Translations under genes and position numbers: made by a program
The notes under the pieces: model-generated
Databases searched by the model: none
What the model saw: the letters and a program-made list of their open reading frames with translations, nothing else
Told to the model about the DNA's origin: nothing
Source of the DNA: Capitulum mitella
Taxonomy: Eukaryota; Arthropoda; Thecostraca; Pollicipedomorpha; Pollicipedidae
Assembly: GCA_030062745.1 (NCBI GenBank)
Contig: CP099842.1
Coordinates: 1,922,001-1,986,000, forward strand
Direction: 5' to 3'
Length of the DNA: 64,000 bases
Shown here: piece after piece, positions 46,601-53,600 of the stretch
Position numbering within the stretch: the stretch's first letter is position 1
Layout: each line of letters starts with the position of its first letter

Positions 46601-47604
46601 TTCTGGGACAGGTCCTGCGGTGCCGAGGGGACGCTGTTGAAAGCCTTCGGCGCACAATGGGAAAACCTTGCATCTTAGAACTTTAACTTTCTGTTTCTGC
46701 ACGTGAGCGTGGAACTCGCCATTATCTGTCTTGTCTTGTGAACTGTCCTCGAATGGCTTGGTTGCTCACAACGTACGTTGTCAGATACTCGGATTCTTTG
46801 TTCTTTAAAATCCTGTATGTGACCCAATGCGTGCTGTGATTGACCAGTTGCTCACTCGACAACCACTCAAGCCTCTTTTTCAGTCCAGACACATGGCGAT
46901 ATCTTTTACGTCCAAAAACAATCCAGACGGCAAAGTTTATGATTTTTCGACACTCTAATTTCGACACTACTGGTGCTCTTTTTTACCCGTTCCCGTCTCC
47001 CTGTACCCGTTGAGGGTGTGCGGGGCAAAATTTTCCACCCACACAGCTCAGTGTGGGGTTGGTGCTTATCCGGATGAGGGTCAGCGAAATCACTGGACAC
47101 CCTTACGTTTAAGCTCTTATCTTTGTGACGTTCTGCATGCGACAACTGCCGCTCTATGCACATGAATCGTGGGCATGTCAACATGTCCACGCTTTGCTTT
47201 TCCTCAGAAAAAGCTTCAGCCAAATGGGTATCACGTAGGTCTCCGAGGAGAAGGACGAACAAGGGCGTTGTCTGTTCCATGACAGATATTCCGATGAGAT
47301 TCTTTGCAGCCCTCGACGTTCTTCATCAATCCTGATCCTTGTCAAGACGACCAGCCAGTGATGGGCCTTCAGTAACCGGACACACCGCTTCCCCAGGTCG
47401 TCTCCGATGGGCAACAGCTTCCCGCAGGGCAGCGCCAACCCGGCCTACGAAGTGGACGGGCCGCCGGCGCCGCGCGGCCGCAAGTTCGACGACCCCAGCG
47501 AGCCCATCTACACGGACCCGTCGCTGTTCGAGCGCTCGCGCAGCCTGCGCTCCGTGTCGGCCTCCGAGTTCGGCCAGACGCGCTCCGCCGCCGAGCAGCA
47601 GTGA
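31544..47604 (+). CDS. nompA: NompA-like PAN/ZP-domain transmembrane protein, whole gene (21 exons)
   Basis: Assembled by hand from GT-AG junctions and reading phase; about 1,570 residues. Order: signal peptide (about 1-20); PAN 1 (about 40-150); PAN 2 (about 155-245); PAN 3 (about 250-347); PAN 4 (about 355-500); glycine-rich block; PAN 5 (about 925-1040); glycine-rich block; ZP domain (about 1113-1360); RRRRR furin-type site; one membrane span; cytoplasmic tail. Drosophila NompA also has five PAN modules plus a ZP domain; there it sits in the extracellular dendritic cap joining mechanosensory cilia to cuticle. By analogy this protein should be secreted to the apical surface, cleaved at the basic site, and polymerise through its ZP domain. 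The large glycine-rich blocks look lineage-specific. Two junctions remain doubtful (exon 5/6, and a frame break in exon 12). Confidence 0.8.
33365..33462 (+). CDS. nompA: nompA-like exon 2: start of PAN module 1
   Basis: Acceptor TTTCCTCTGGCAG, donor CAG|GTGAGA; phase 1 in, phase 0 out. Encodes IATCDNGRGQLVYERIPGYQ, a typical PAN opening with Cys followed by an aromatic strand and a Gly-Tyr turn. Confidence 0.85.
33675..33792 (+). CDS. nompA: nompA-like exon 3: PAN 1 helix with CxxxC
   Basis: Acceptor CCTTTCAG, donor CCCCG|GTAAGG; phase 0 in, phase 1 out. Encodes LLEECQRACLKD, the C-x3-C helix of a PAN domain, then LRPCGSIDFHP. The donor end is the single-unit form of the 34-bp array seen in copy 1. 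Confidence 0.85.
34062..34193 (+). CDS. nompA: nompA-like exon 4: second half of PAN 1
   Basis: Acceptor GTTTTCAG, donor CCCT|GTGAGT; phase 1 in and out. Encodes GQYDSSMCYLTEEKA and ends FNKVCMP, with the closing cysteines of the module. Confidence 0.85.
34550..34680 (+). CDS. nompA: nompA-like exon 5: start of PAN module 2
   Basis: Acceptor CTGACGCAG, phase 1 in. Encodes HCPERMYVFERHLEKSF and ends RLACERN just before GTGAGC, a strong donor, in phase 0. The next clear PAN segment opens in phase 2, so this junction does not fit by one nucleotide. See exon 6. Confidence 0.8.
34931..35255 (+). repeat. 54-bp minisatellite ending at exon 6 acceptor, 6 units
   Basis: Units start with GAGTTCTGAGGCC-type words at 34931, 34985, 35039, 35093, 35147 and 35201. 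The AG of the exon 6 acceptor (35254-35255) falls exactly on the next period, where GGGCGGAG of the repeat becomes GTCGGCAG. Each unit therefore carries an acceptor-like AG after TCTCCTGTGGGCGG. An uninterrupted minus-strand frame of 18-residue repeats crosses it because 54 is a multiple of three. Confidence 0.95.
35256..35407 (+). CDS. nompA: nompA-like exon 6: PAN 2, second part
   Basis: Encodes CLDSESQVCRSASYNSVNQT, a clear PAN continuation, and ends CTCGAGA|GTAAGT in phase 1. With acceptor GTCGGCAG the exon starts G-TGC and needs a phase-2 donor, but exon 5 ends in phase 0. An alternative acceptor at 35277 (AAAGCCAG|GTGTGCC) fits phase 0 but removes one conserved cysteine. The C-x3-C spacing of the other modules favours a start at 35256 with a one-base discrepancy nearby (assembly error, allelic indel or unusual junction). 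Confidence 0.7.
36181..36334 (+). CDS. nompA: nompA-like exon 7: start of PAN module 3
   Basis: Acceptor CCCTGACCAG, donor CCGCA|GTGAGT; phase 1 in, phase 2 out. Encodes RRCERPDHLIFVEEANRSL and SQCKTQCAEHP with the C-x3-C helix. Lies inside a CpG-rich stretch (36050-36500). Confidence 0.88.
36357..36456 (+). repeat. 25-bp minisatellite just after exon 7 donor, 4 units
   Basis: Units start at 36357, 36382, 36407 and 36432 with GGTCCCGTCCGGTCC or GGTCCGGTCCGGTCC. The array begins 22 bp after the exon 7 donor and lies wholly in the intron. Confidence 0.95.
36901..37055 (+). CDS. nompA: nompA-like exon 8: second half of PAN 3
   Basis: Acceptor GCCGTCTCAG, donor CCACG|GTGAGT; phase 2 in, phase 1 out. 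Encodes IFCRALEYKPLNNKTGDCYL and closes with LMELMCLDH. The exon end and donor form the first unit of a 41-bp array. Confidence 0.88.
37046..37205 (+). repeat. 41-bp minisatellite spanning exon 8 splice donor, about 4 units
   Basis: Units begin at 37046, 37087, 37128 and 37169 with CTCGACCACGGTGAGTYTCAG or close forms. Units 2 and 3 keep an intact GGTGAGTTTCAG donor, and unit 4 reads GGTGGGTTTCG. The exon 8 end and donor have been copied into the intron. Using unit 2 or 3 would add 41 or 82 nt and shift the frame. Confidence 0.93.
37690..37876 (+). CDS. nompA: nompA-like exon 9: linker into PAN module 4
   Basis: Acceptor GGCCAGCCCAG, donor TTCTTCAG|GTGAGC; phase 1 in, phase 2 out, matching both neighbours. 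Encodes TTRCRRGWELSQSG and a Gly/Asp-rich stretch ending GDDQTFF. Less conserved-looking than the other exons, so it rests mainly on phase and splice sites. Confidence 0.65.
37855..37916 (+). repeat. 31-bp tandem duplication of exon 9 donor, 2 units
   Basis: The segment CGACGACCAGACCTTCTTCAG plus GTGAGCCGGG occurs twice head to tail, with donors after 37876 and 37907. Either GTGAGC is usable. The second would add 31 nt and shift the frame. Confidence 0.95.
38315..38461 (+). CDS. nompA: nompA-like exon 10: PAN 4 helix
   Basis: Two in-phase acceptors are 15 bp apart: GCTGACCAG before 38300 and GTGCCCGGCAG before 38315. The difference is five residues. Encodes REYVTAFRRYSRNRLEG and MCMLACLQTP with C-x3-C. 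Donor CCAGG|GTAGGC, phase 2 out. Confidence 0.8.
38843..38967 (+). CDS. nompA: nompA-like exon 11: end of PAN 4
   Basis: Acceptor ACGAACGGCAG, donor GGGAA|GTAAGA; phase 2 in, phase 1 out. Encodes GCQAMTYSKRFSMCELY and an acidic aromatic run YHDDYDYYENLLG typical of linkers in this protein. Confidence 0.85.
39005..40423 (+). other. Intron 11
   Basis: No exon seen between 39005 and 40423. The last 280 bp are a repeat of short CACCGGA-type units. Short open frames upstream have no recognisable content. Confidence 0.5.
40140..40400 (+). repeat. Short-unit CACCGGA repeat before exon 12
   Basis: Degenerate units of roughly 10-12 bp (ACCGGACCTGAC, ACCGGATCTGAC, ACCAGACACCGG) repeat through the end of intron 11, stopping about 25 bp before the exon 12 acceptor. 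Confidence 0.85.
40424..41462 (+). CDS. nompA: nompA-like exon 12: glycine-rich block, contains a frame break
   Basis: Acceptor TGCGCTCCCCAG, phase 1 in; opens NNYFGRGGRFGGGGGYYGDG. Long Gly/Phe/Tyr/Ser repeats (GGGGGF units) surround a less repetitive patch. The glycine frame changes at 41074-41076, where one unit reads GGCTTTCGGC instead of GGCTTCGGC. Before this point the first frame is glycine-rich; afterwards only the +1 frame stays glycine-rich (GGGGSWSGGG, SWNRGPADGWSSGG). The uncorrected frame stops at 41317. Two possible donors in the downstream frame, 41288 and 41462, both leave phase 1 and match exon 13. The extra T may be a sequence error or a real allele. Confidence 0.7.
42220..42634 (+). 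CDS. nompA: nompA-like exon 13: glycine-rich block and start of PAN 5
   Basis: Acceptor GCGGCTGCCAG, phase 1 in. Encodes GSGYYGGSRGGGYDNRYDDR, then many GGRFGGG units, then SCYEDRFTLKETG and SQCEDECMRNTKFVCKSFSY, a textbook PAN segment with C-x3-C-x7-C. Donor TACAG|GTACCG, phase 2 out. Confidence 0.85.
42931..43307 (+). CDS. nompA: nompA-like exon 14: end of PAN 5 and third glycine-rich block
   Basis: Acceptor CTTCTTTCCAG, donor GATG|GTGAGT; phase 2 in, phase 1 out. Encodes SLDNCELSEYDSRDSRES, an acidic Asp/Tyr run and IEDC closing the PAN module, then GGGGFGGG units ending EGGFISTDGGDG just before the ZP domain. Confidence 0.85.
43522..43700 (+). CDS. nompA: nompA-like exon 15: ZP domain, N-terminal part
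   Basis: Acceptor CGACCGCCAG, donor CAGCGG|GTAGGT; phase 1 in, phase 0 out. Encodes TATCDENGMELTLQANAPFY, the conserved start of an arthropod ZP domain, with GRIYT and a DQCS cysteine. Confidence 0.88.
43695..43860 (+). repeat. Degenerate repeat beginning at exon 15 donor
   Basis: Words of the form GCGGGTAGGTGCTGGTCC, GCGGGTAAGTGTCGGTCC and GACGGTAGGTGCTGGTTT recur at uneven intervals after the donor. At least two further units hold a donor-like GTAAGT or GTAGGT. More decayed than the arrays at exons 3, 8 and 9. Confidence 0.6.
44082..44221 (+). CDS. nompA: nompA-like exon 16: ZP domain
   Basis: Acceptor TGCCCTGTAG, donor GCCAG|GTGAGA; phase 0 in, phase 2 out. Encodes MQNIVVVQFSEYVQTNFDKR followed by YNLTCYF, a conserved ZP strand with an N-glycosylation sequon. 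Confidence 0.9.
44611..44847 (+). CDS. nompA: nompA-like exon 17: ZP domain, middle
   Basis: Acceptor GGCTGTCCGCAG, donor ACGG|GTGCGC; phase 2 in and out. Encodes VRLAILYQGRPTTTIAVGDP and DIFATNVIARDPYTGRSVEL, a block strongly typical of insect cuticular ZP proteins of the NompA/Dusky class. Confidence 0.92.
45137..45287 (+). CDS. nompA: nompA-like exon 18: ZP domain, C-terminal part
   Basis: Acceptor CGCCGCCGCAG, donor CGACCG|GTGAGC; phase 2 in, phase 0 out. Encodes GCPTDPRLFPGLDLARDGNG and NYLLFEATVRPCRQRC with the last ZP cysteines. Confidence 0.92.
45525..45716 (+). CDS. nompA: nompA-like exon 19: end of ZP module and furin-type site
   Basis: Acceptor CTCCCCCGCAG, donor ATGAGC|GTGAGT; phase 0 in and out. 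Encodes ATCAVDGREEVSFGRRRRRA; the five arginines at 45567-45581 form a consensus proprotein-convertase site, as expected after a ZP domain. An acidic Glu/Asp/Pro stretch follows. Confidence 0.92.
46081..46352 (+). CDS. nompA: nompA-like exon 20: juxtamembrane and transmembrane segment
   Basis: Acceptor TTGCCCCGCCAG, donor AAACG|GTACGC; phase 0 in, phase 2 out. The membrane span LLATMVVLMLLMLLGAGLAG lies at about 46165-46225, followed by a basic stop-transfer segment (FRRSR) and the start of the cytoplasmic tail. Confidence 0.9.
47397..47604 (+). CDS. nompA: nompA-like exon 21: cytoplasmic tail and stop
   Basis: Acceptor CCGCTTCCCCAG, phase 2 in; TGA at 47602-47604. Encodes SFPQGSANPAYEVDGPPAP and a Ser/Arg-rich end. 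The NPAYE motif resembles an endocytic or adaptor-binding NPxY-type motif (inference). Confidence 0.9.
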
Positions 47605-48290
47605 ACGGCGAGCAGCAGCCCGGCGGCGGCGGCGGCGGCGGCTGTGGCGAGTGAGGAGAGGACGCGCGGGCGCCCCCGGCCGGCGGCGTGGGCGCCGGAA
47701 GTGCGGTGGGAGCGTGAACGGACCGCGAGCGCCGGGGGCGCCGCCGCGGACGGCCGCGCGGGCCGCGCCGCCGAGCGGTCCGCCGGAGACTGTACTGACG
47801 AGTGTTCCGCCGGAGACTGTACTGACGAGCGGTCCGCCCGTGCGCGAGCCCGACGCGCGGCGGTCCTCTCGCGGGGCGCCGCCCGGGCGGCGAGCGGCGG
47901 CGCTGCGGTTTTGTACTTTTGCTATTCTAGCCGTAGTCGTGTCCGTGCGTGTCCCTACAATAGTTATTTGCGGCGGCCGGCCGGCCGTCGGCGGTCGGCC
48001 GCCGCACCCCGGCTGATCTGCCGTGCGGCCGCCGCGCCGGCGGCGGCCGGACCGCTGTGCTGACGAGCGACGGGGCCAGCTGCGCTGGTCGCCCTCGCCA
48101 GCGGCGTCCGGAGCGGTGCCGCGGTTCCAAATGTTCCCCCTAGATGCCAGCACCATCGGCGGCGCCGCGGCACGGCTCCGATCGTCGTTGGACGGTTGTG
48201 CTTTTGATCTAGTGTAAACCGCTTTAAATGATAAGGTCAGTGAAGGATGTGACGCCAGCTTCATCTAAAAATAAACACTTCACCCTCACT
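47605..48290 (+). other. 3' UTR of the nompA-like gene
   Basis: GC-rich sequence after the stop, becoming AT-rich toward AATAAA at 48270-48275. A 27-bp unit (TCCGCCGGAGACTGTACTGACGAG class) is repeated at 47779 and 47806 with a partial third copy at 47833. Open frames here are on both strands and look like composition artefacts. Confidence 0.6.
48270..48275 (+). terminator. Candidate poly(A) signal AATAAA
   Basis: A perfect hexamer in AT-rich DNA, the first good one seen after the stop codon at 47604. Cleavage would be expected about 10-30 bp downstream. Confidence 0.55.
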
Positions 48291-48299
48291 ATACTACGC

Positions 48300-50572
48300 C
48301 GTCTTTTATTTGGGGATAGGAAAGACCGAGGCAGACAGGACTCTTCTCTGCAGCTCGACGGCGGAGAAGAACGCTCCGACCCAGACCAGTTTCCGTCTTC
48401 AGAGGGTATGCTTCTCTTTAGATAATGGTGCCGACCTTCCGAGAAGGGTACTCGGATTCATAGGATGATGCTGGGTTTCAGAAGAGGGTGCCCACCTTCA
48501 GAGAAGGATGCTCAGCTTGGGGAGTCGGTCGTCCCTAACGATGGGCGAACGGCCGCAGCTGCCATGGCAGCATACGTCTGCGGACGCCTGCAGACGTCCA
48601 CCACGATGGCACAGAAGGCCCGTTGCGTTTGTCCCTGAAGCCGTGGGGCCGGGCCAGCGTCTCACCGCGTCTCCAGACCGCTGGACGGCCAGGCGCCGGG
48701 CCGGTGCGCAGCTGGTAACCGGTGAGCGGCTTCCTCGAACAGGCCCGCAGTGGACGTGTGTAGCCCGGGGACGGGTCGGCGCCCGAGCACATCGGCGGTC
48801 GCCACAACTTGCGCCATATCGGACCGACCATGCGCCGCATCGCATCCGCCTTCCGCGGCCTCGGCGGGTGCAGCCGGCTGGCGTTGACACGGAGGAGGCA
48901 GGAAAACCGGCGGGCGTCGTCGGCCGCCCGCGGATGGCCGAGAAGGCAGAGCGCGCCCCGCGTAGCGGTGCCGGGCCAGCCCTCAACGGGGGTTTCTCGG
49001 CGCAGCCGGAACATCGGCGTCTTCATGAAATACCACTTGACGCCCTTAACGCCTTGCCCCAAACCTCAAAAAGACTTTGGATGCATCCTGGTTGCACTCC
49101 AAGCCCTTCAGGCTTTGAGTGTCACAGTGCACCGTGACATTGTCCCGTCGGCCGGTTGGCATCACGTGCACGCCGAGCCGCCGGATGTCTTTGCTTGCCG
49201 TCTCGGGCGGCTACGCGCCCGTATCAGGAACAACAGGACACTTGTCGTGCCTGCCAAGTGCTACCGCTCAGGGGCGGCACCTAGTCGATGCGGCAACCTC
49301 TTCAAAGATGGCTCCGACCCCGCCAACTCGCTCTTGCACCTTTACTCCTATTCATGACAGAGGGACACCCAGGATTTCCCTAAAGGGGGCCTAAGCCTCT
49401 GGTAGGGGGACCTCCGACTTCAGGGGGCCTCCTCGCTTGGCAGCACCTAGGTGTAGCGTTTGCTTCGCAACAAAAATGCATATGCATTCGAGAAGAATGT
49501 CACAGCAAGAATGACCCCAACCGAGAGCAGAAAAAACCATAATTGTTCGTTCTCAGGTCTCTTTATGACCTTAATTCTAATCTGTTGCAGAATGTCACAC
49601 AGCATTAAATGCTATCGGATATGTTGGCCTCTGAAGCGGGTTCATGCTGTTTGCAAGCCAGCGAATGCCCTTTAGCGGCAAGACGGGAACCCCTGTATAG
49701 CCGGGTGCAGGCCATTTTACGAGACACCATACGTCCTTTACCGACCGGCAGCTGTATGACTTCATTCACAGACGTACAGGGGCCCATGGGTGCAATCCAG
49801 GTACGTTGCCAAGGGGGCATGGGGGCCATGGTCTATCCTGAGTCAAGCGGTCCGCAGTAGATATTTAGCAATTTTGCAGGAATACTGAATAGTTTTGACA
49901 TATATGCTACAAAAGCAGATACTATATGTTTTTCCTGCGTTTTCAATATGAGGCTAATTGCGCTAAGCTGTTGCTTTTTCGTACAAATTTTGTGACACGG
50001 TAGTGGCATACGACAGAATTTGGCATCCCCCGCCACCCGAACCCCAGTGTAAATCCATGGGTTATTTCCTACACACGCCTCGCGATGGTGTCATCTGTCT
50101 GGCTGATGGTGTCATGAATTCGTAGCTGCAGTTTACTTCATGGTTATGCCATAAAAGAAAAAGGGAAGCAGCTGTTTGTGCCATTTACTTGATTTCAAAA
50201 GTCACGCACATGAGACGTGTTGTGGCCTGCAAGCGGCTTGTGTTTTCAAAGCGGTTTCCGCGCGAGTCGGGACGAATAGCCACATGCATTCGAATTGGGT
50301 CATTGGATCGTTGGAGCTCTGAGGTTCAAGCTCGCGCTTAAATCGATGGTCCCGGACTGCGTTTGTGCATTGAGCAAGGCAAGCACAATGCCTTGGTGAC
50401 TGCTGACTGGTTCAGAGGAGCCTTGTATGATAAGTCGATACGTTTCGCATGACTCATTTTCCATGTGGTCGCTGCCCAAACATTCAGTCGAGGCTGGACC
50501 GTGCTGTGAGTCGCTTCTATAGTTGACTTCTCATTTGAGTAGTTCATTGGTAATGCTTTGAAGGTGATTGAC
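48300..50572. other. Intergenic stretch between the two genes
   Basis: Holds degenerate G-rich units (48400-48540, 49350-49450), a GC-rich patch (48540-49060) with overlapping open frames on both strands and no recognised domain, and an interspersed repeat (49790-50045). No gene is supported. Confidence 0.5.
49790..50045 (-). repeat. Interspersed repeat, inverted relative to 55735-55985
   Basis: Its reverse complement aligns along its whole length with 55735-55985. Shared words include GGGGATGCCAAATT, GAAAAAGCAACA, CGCAGGAAAAACA, ATTCCTGC, AATCGTTAAATATCTA-type, and CATGGCCCCCATG. A non-coding, diverged family member, probably a MITE or SINE-class repeat. Confidence 0.8.
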
Positions 50573-50645
50573 ATGGGTGATCAGGCAGCATTGGCTGGTG
50601 TCATAAAAAGGGTGCACGCAGAACTTCGTGCAAAATGCCAAAAAG
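50573..50645 (+). CDS. SAMTOR: SAMTOR exon 1 (24 codons)
   Basis: ATG opens MGDQAALAGVIKRVHAELRA, matching the LSGVVKSVH-type helix of the family, and ends AAAG|GTTAGT in phase 1. Exon 2 requires exactly this phase. Too short to be found as an open frame; recognised by homology and phase. Confidence 0.8.
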
Positions 50646-53600
50646 GTTAGTACCATGTTATTTTGTTTGTGGATATGTATTTACATAAACAAGTGACCTG
50701 ACAGGCTGATTGAAATATTAAACCACCATTTTATTTTTTTATGTTAAATTTTTTTGTGGTTTTGGCCAAATATTGTGATGCTCCAGTATGAAATATATAT
50801 TTTGTTTTGGTCATTTTACTATTGTCTTTTATTGTTTTTTATGATGTTGGTGACCTAATATCAGATTGTTGTACAAATGCATTTAAAGATGTGTTCATCC
50901 TTTTGCCTAAAGAAATGATTTAGAATGTGCTCATGCATTCTGCCCATGATCACTTGCAAACTTTTCAAGATTATTCAGTGGTGCAAATGCAACTGTTAAG
51001 CATAATTTCAGACAATTATGTAGAAGATATACTGTTTTCCAGTGAATGTGAGAGATCTCCTATGCCACAGACTACATATTTATGCTTAAGTCATGTCTAT
51101 CAGGTAAATACTTTGCACCACTTTTTGGTAGCCATTATTGCCTTCACATTTTTTCATTAAGAAATATTTGCAGAATTGCATAAATTTTAAAGTTAGGAAT
51201 TTCTAAAATGAAAGTTTTCCTCTTACTCCAGTTAGGACCATCTGTAAATATGATATTGGGGTCTGGAATGCCAACCACCCAAAATATTCTGTCATGCATT
51301 ATTGCATAATCGTCCTTCGCAGTATTAATTAACCTCATAAACATCATTTCCTGTTGATGTTGGAAATCGTTTGAAGAATGTTTCAGATTTGAAACTGGAA
51401 TTCAGTTAACTTAAGTTTTGTTTGATTTATAGTTACTAGTATAGAAACAATAGTGTATATAAATGCATAGCTTTTATAATAAAATATAATAACTATGTAA
51501 TTGCAATGTATCATTACAAAAAAACATGACTTTAGCTATGTTTTATTTGTGTTGATATCTAGTTATTCTTCTCATTTAACTTAAATTATACTTCAGTGAT
51601 GCATGGTAGTTCACAAATCAGTCATTGTTAGCTTTGTGTAATTTTGTCAGTCATATGTTAAGAACTAATCACTTATCATGCTTCTTGTAATGAAGTGAAG
51701 ATGGCATGCTTGCTCATTTGGGCTTTCCTCACTGTCAGGCTTTTGCTGCACGTTCTGGAGCAGGTCTATCGAGTAGTCGTGTCTCCCTCTGGTTTTGCGG
51801 CTGGCATTGTGCCTTGCGTGAGGAAACGGTAGCCCCTGTCCACGGGTCGATGTTCTGGCTGTGGGACGTGAACGAACAAGTGCCGTCGGCACAGCAATGG
51901 GGGCGCCTTCTGAGGTCATCGATCGGCGACCCGCGCAGACGGCGCCCGCATTCAAGTCGGCCTTTCCGTGGGCACTTGTCCCAGCTGGAACCAGGAATGG
52001 TGCTTTGTGAAGGTCTTTGTGTGTCCGAGCGCCCACAGACCTGAATTGGACTCTACAGAATGTTTGTTCGCATAAATGTGCGCAAAAACATTGCCGGAAA
52101 TCCGGACGAATTTGAGGGGAGAATAAGATATGGTGGTCGTTTCAATGGCATTTGTCGTATTTCCTTGGCTGCGTGTGTCAAAGCCGTGGTTCAGTGGCCC
52201 TGTTGGATGCCCACATTAGTTTTTGAAAAGCTCCGTCCTTGGCTCGGATGGTAAACCGAGCGGTTTCGGTTTCGGTTGGATGCGTATCACTCCTTAGGGT
52301 AACTACTTCAGTATGGTTAAAAACGCAGAATTTGACACACATTTCCTCAACAGTTTTATTTTGCGTTTGTAGCCGCCTGGGATAAAGATCTGTTTTTGAA
52401 GACGACGTCGAAATAGAAATCGTCCGAGTGCCTGAAGCTTAAACTACTTTGTATTGGCTAATCTGTTCATTTCTAATTGGACGTATGTCCGGTAGATGGC
52501 AGCTCGGATGAGACCGTGTGGCGGCAGCACGTGACACAGGACGCCGTGTTGTCCGAGTACGCCGAGTCGATGCGCCGGCTGGCCACCGAGGTGTGGGACG
52601 ATCGGCACGCGGGCGCGCCGGAACTGTCGCGGATCGCCTGGACGCACCAGGCCATCCTGCAGTACTACACGGAACCCCAGCTGGCCCGCGCTCGGGCCTA
52701 TGACGACCGGCTGGCGCAGCGGCACGGCGCCACGCACTGCTGGAGCAGGTACTAACGGGACGGGACTGAACCTTTTGCAACGGGTCCGAACTCTGATGGA
52801 GCAAACATCTGCAGCGTCCGACGTCGTTGTAGCTGCGTCTGTCATCGCTCATATGCTTTTCACCCTGTTGTGCTTCGACTCGCTGACGTGCGCATACAAA
52901 ATACTAGCTATGATTAATGCCGGTTTCCTTCGTTATTCTTTATTTACTGTCACGCTGGTAATTTGTTGTGTTGGGCCGTTACTTGGTGTCATCGTTGACG
53001 AGGCGCCGCCGCCGCCTCGTCTGACGCGCCCGCCGGCCCGCAGCGCGGCAGAGCTGAGCCGGCTGGCGCAGTACGACACGCTGGACGCCGGCAGCTGCTA
53101 CGACCCGTTCCGGGGCCTGGCGCGGCTGCGCGTGACCGCGGTCGACCTGTGCCCTGCGGCGCCGTCCGTGCTGCGCGGCGACCTGCTGACGGCGCCGCTG
53201 GCCGCCCGGACGGCGGCCGACGCCGGCCGCCTGCTGAGCCTGGCGGCCGCCGCCTGGCACGCCGTCTGCTTCTGCCTGCTGCTCGAGTACCTGCCGACGC
53301 CGGCGCTGCGGCTGGCCTGCTGCCGGCGCGCGGCCGCCCTGCTGCGGCCCGAGGGCGTGCTGGTCGTGGTCAGCCCCGACTCGGCGCACCGCACGGCCAA
53401 CGGCCGACTGTACCGTGGCTGGCGGCTGGCGCTGGCCGCGCTCGGCCTCGTACGCGTCAGGTCAGTGGCCGGCCGCCCTGCTCTGGCAGAGGCCGTGCTG
53501 AATACGGGCCATAGGGGCCGGGCGAGGGAGAGGGCTGACACTGTCAGAGGTGGTCTGGCAGGGGACAGGGCTGTGCCTGTCAGGGATAGTGCCGACTACT

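Noticed and set aside
47326-48264. 312-codon minus-strand frame
   Set aside because: It is antisense to the last exon and 3' UTR of the nompA-like gene and reflects high GC content.
48508-49137. 209-codon plus-strand frame after the nompA-like gene
   Set aside because: No recognisable motif, opposed by overlapping minus-strand frames of similar length, and no supporting splice or promoter context.
51665-52036. Minus-strand frame of 123 codons inside SAMTOR intron 1
   Set aside because: No domain recognised and a plus-strand frame of similar size overlaps it. Probably a GC-rich repeat patch.
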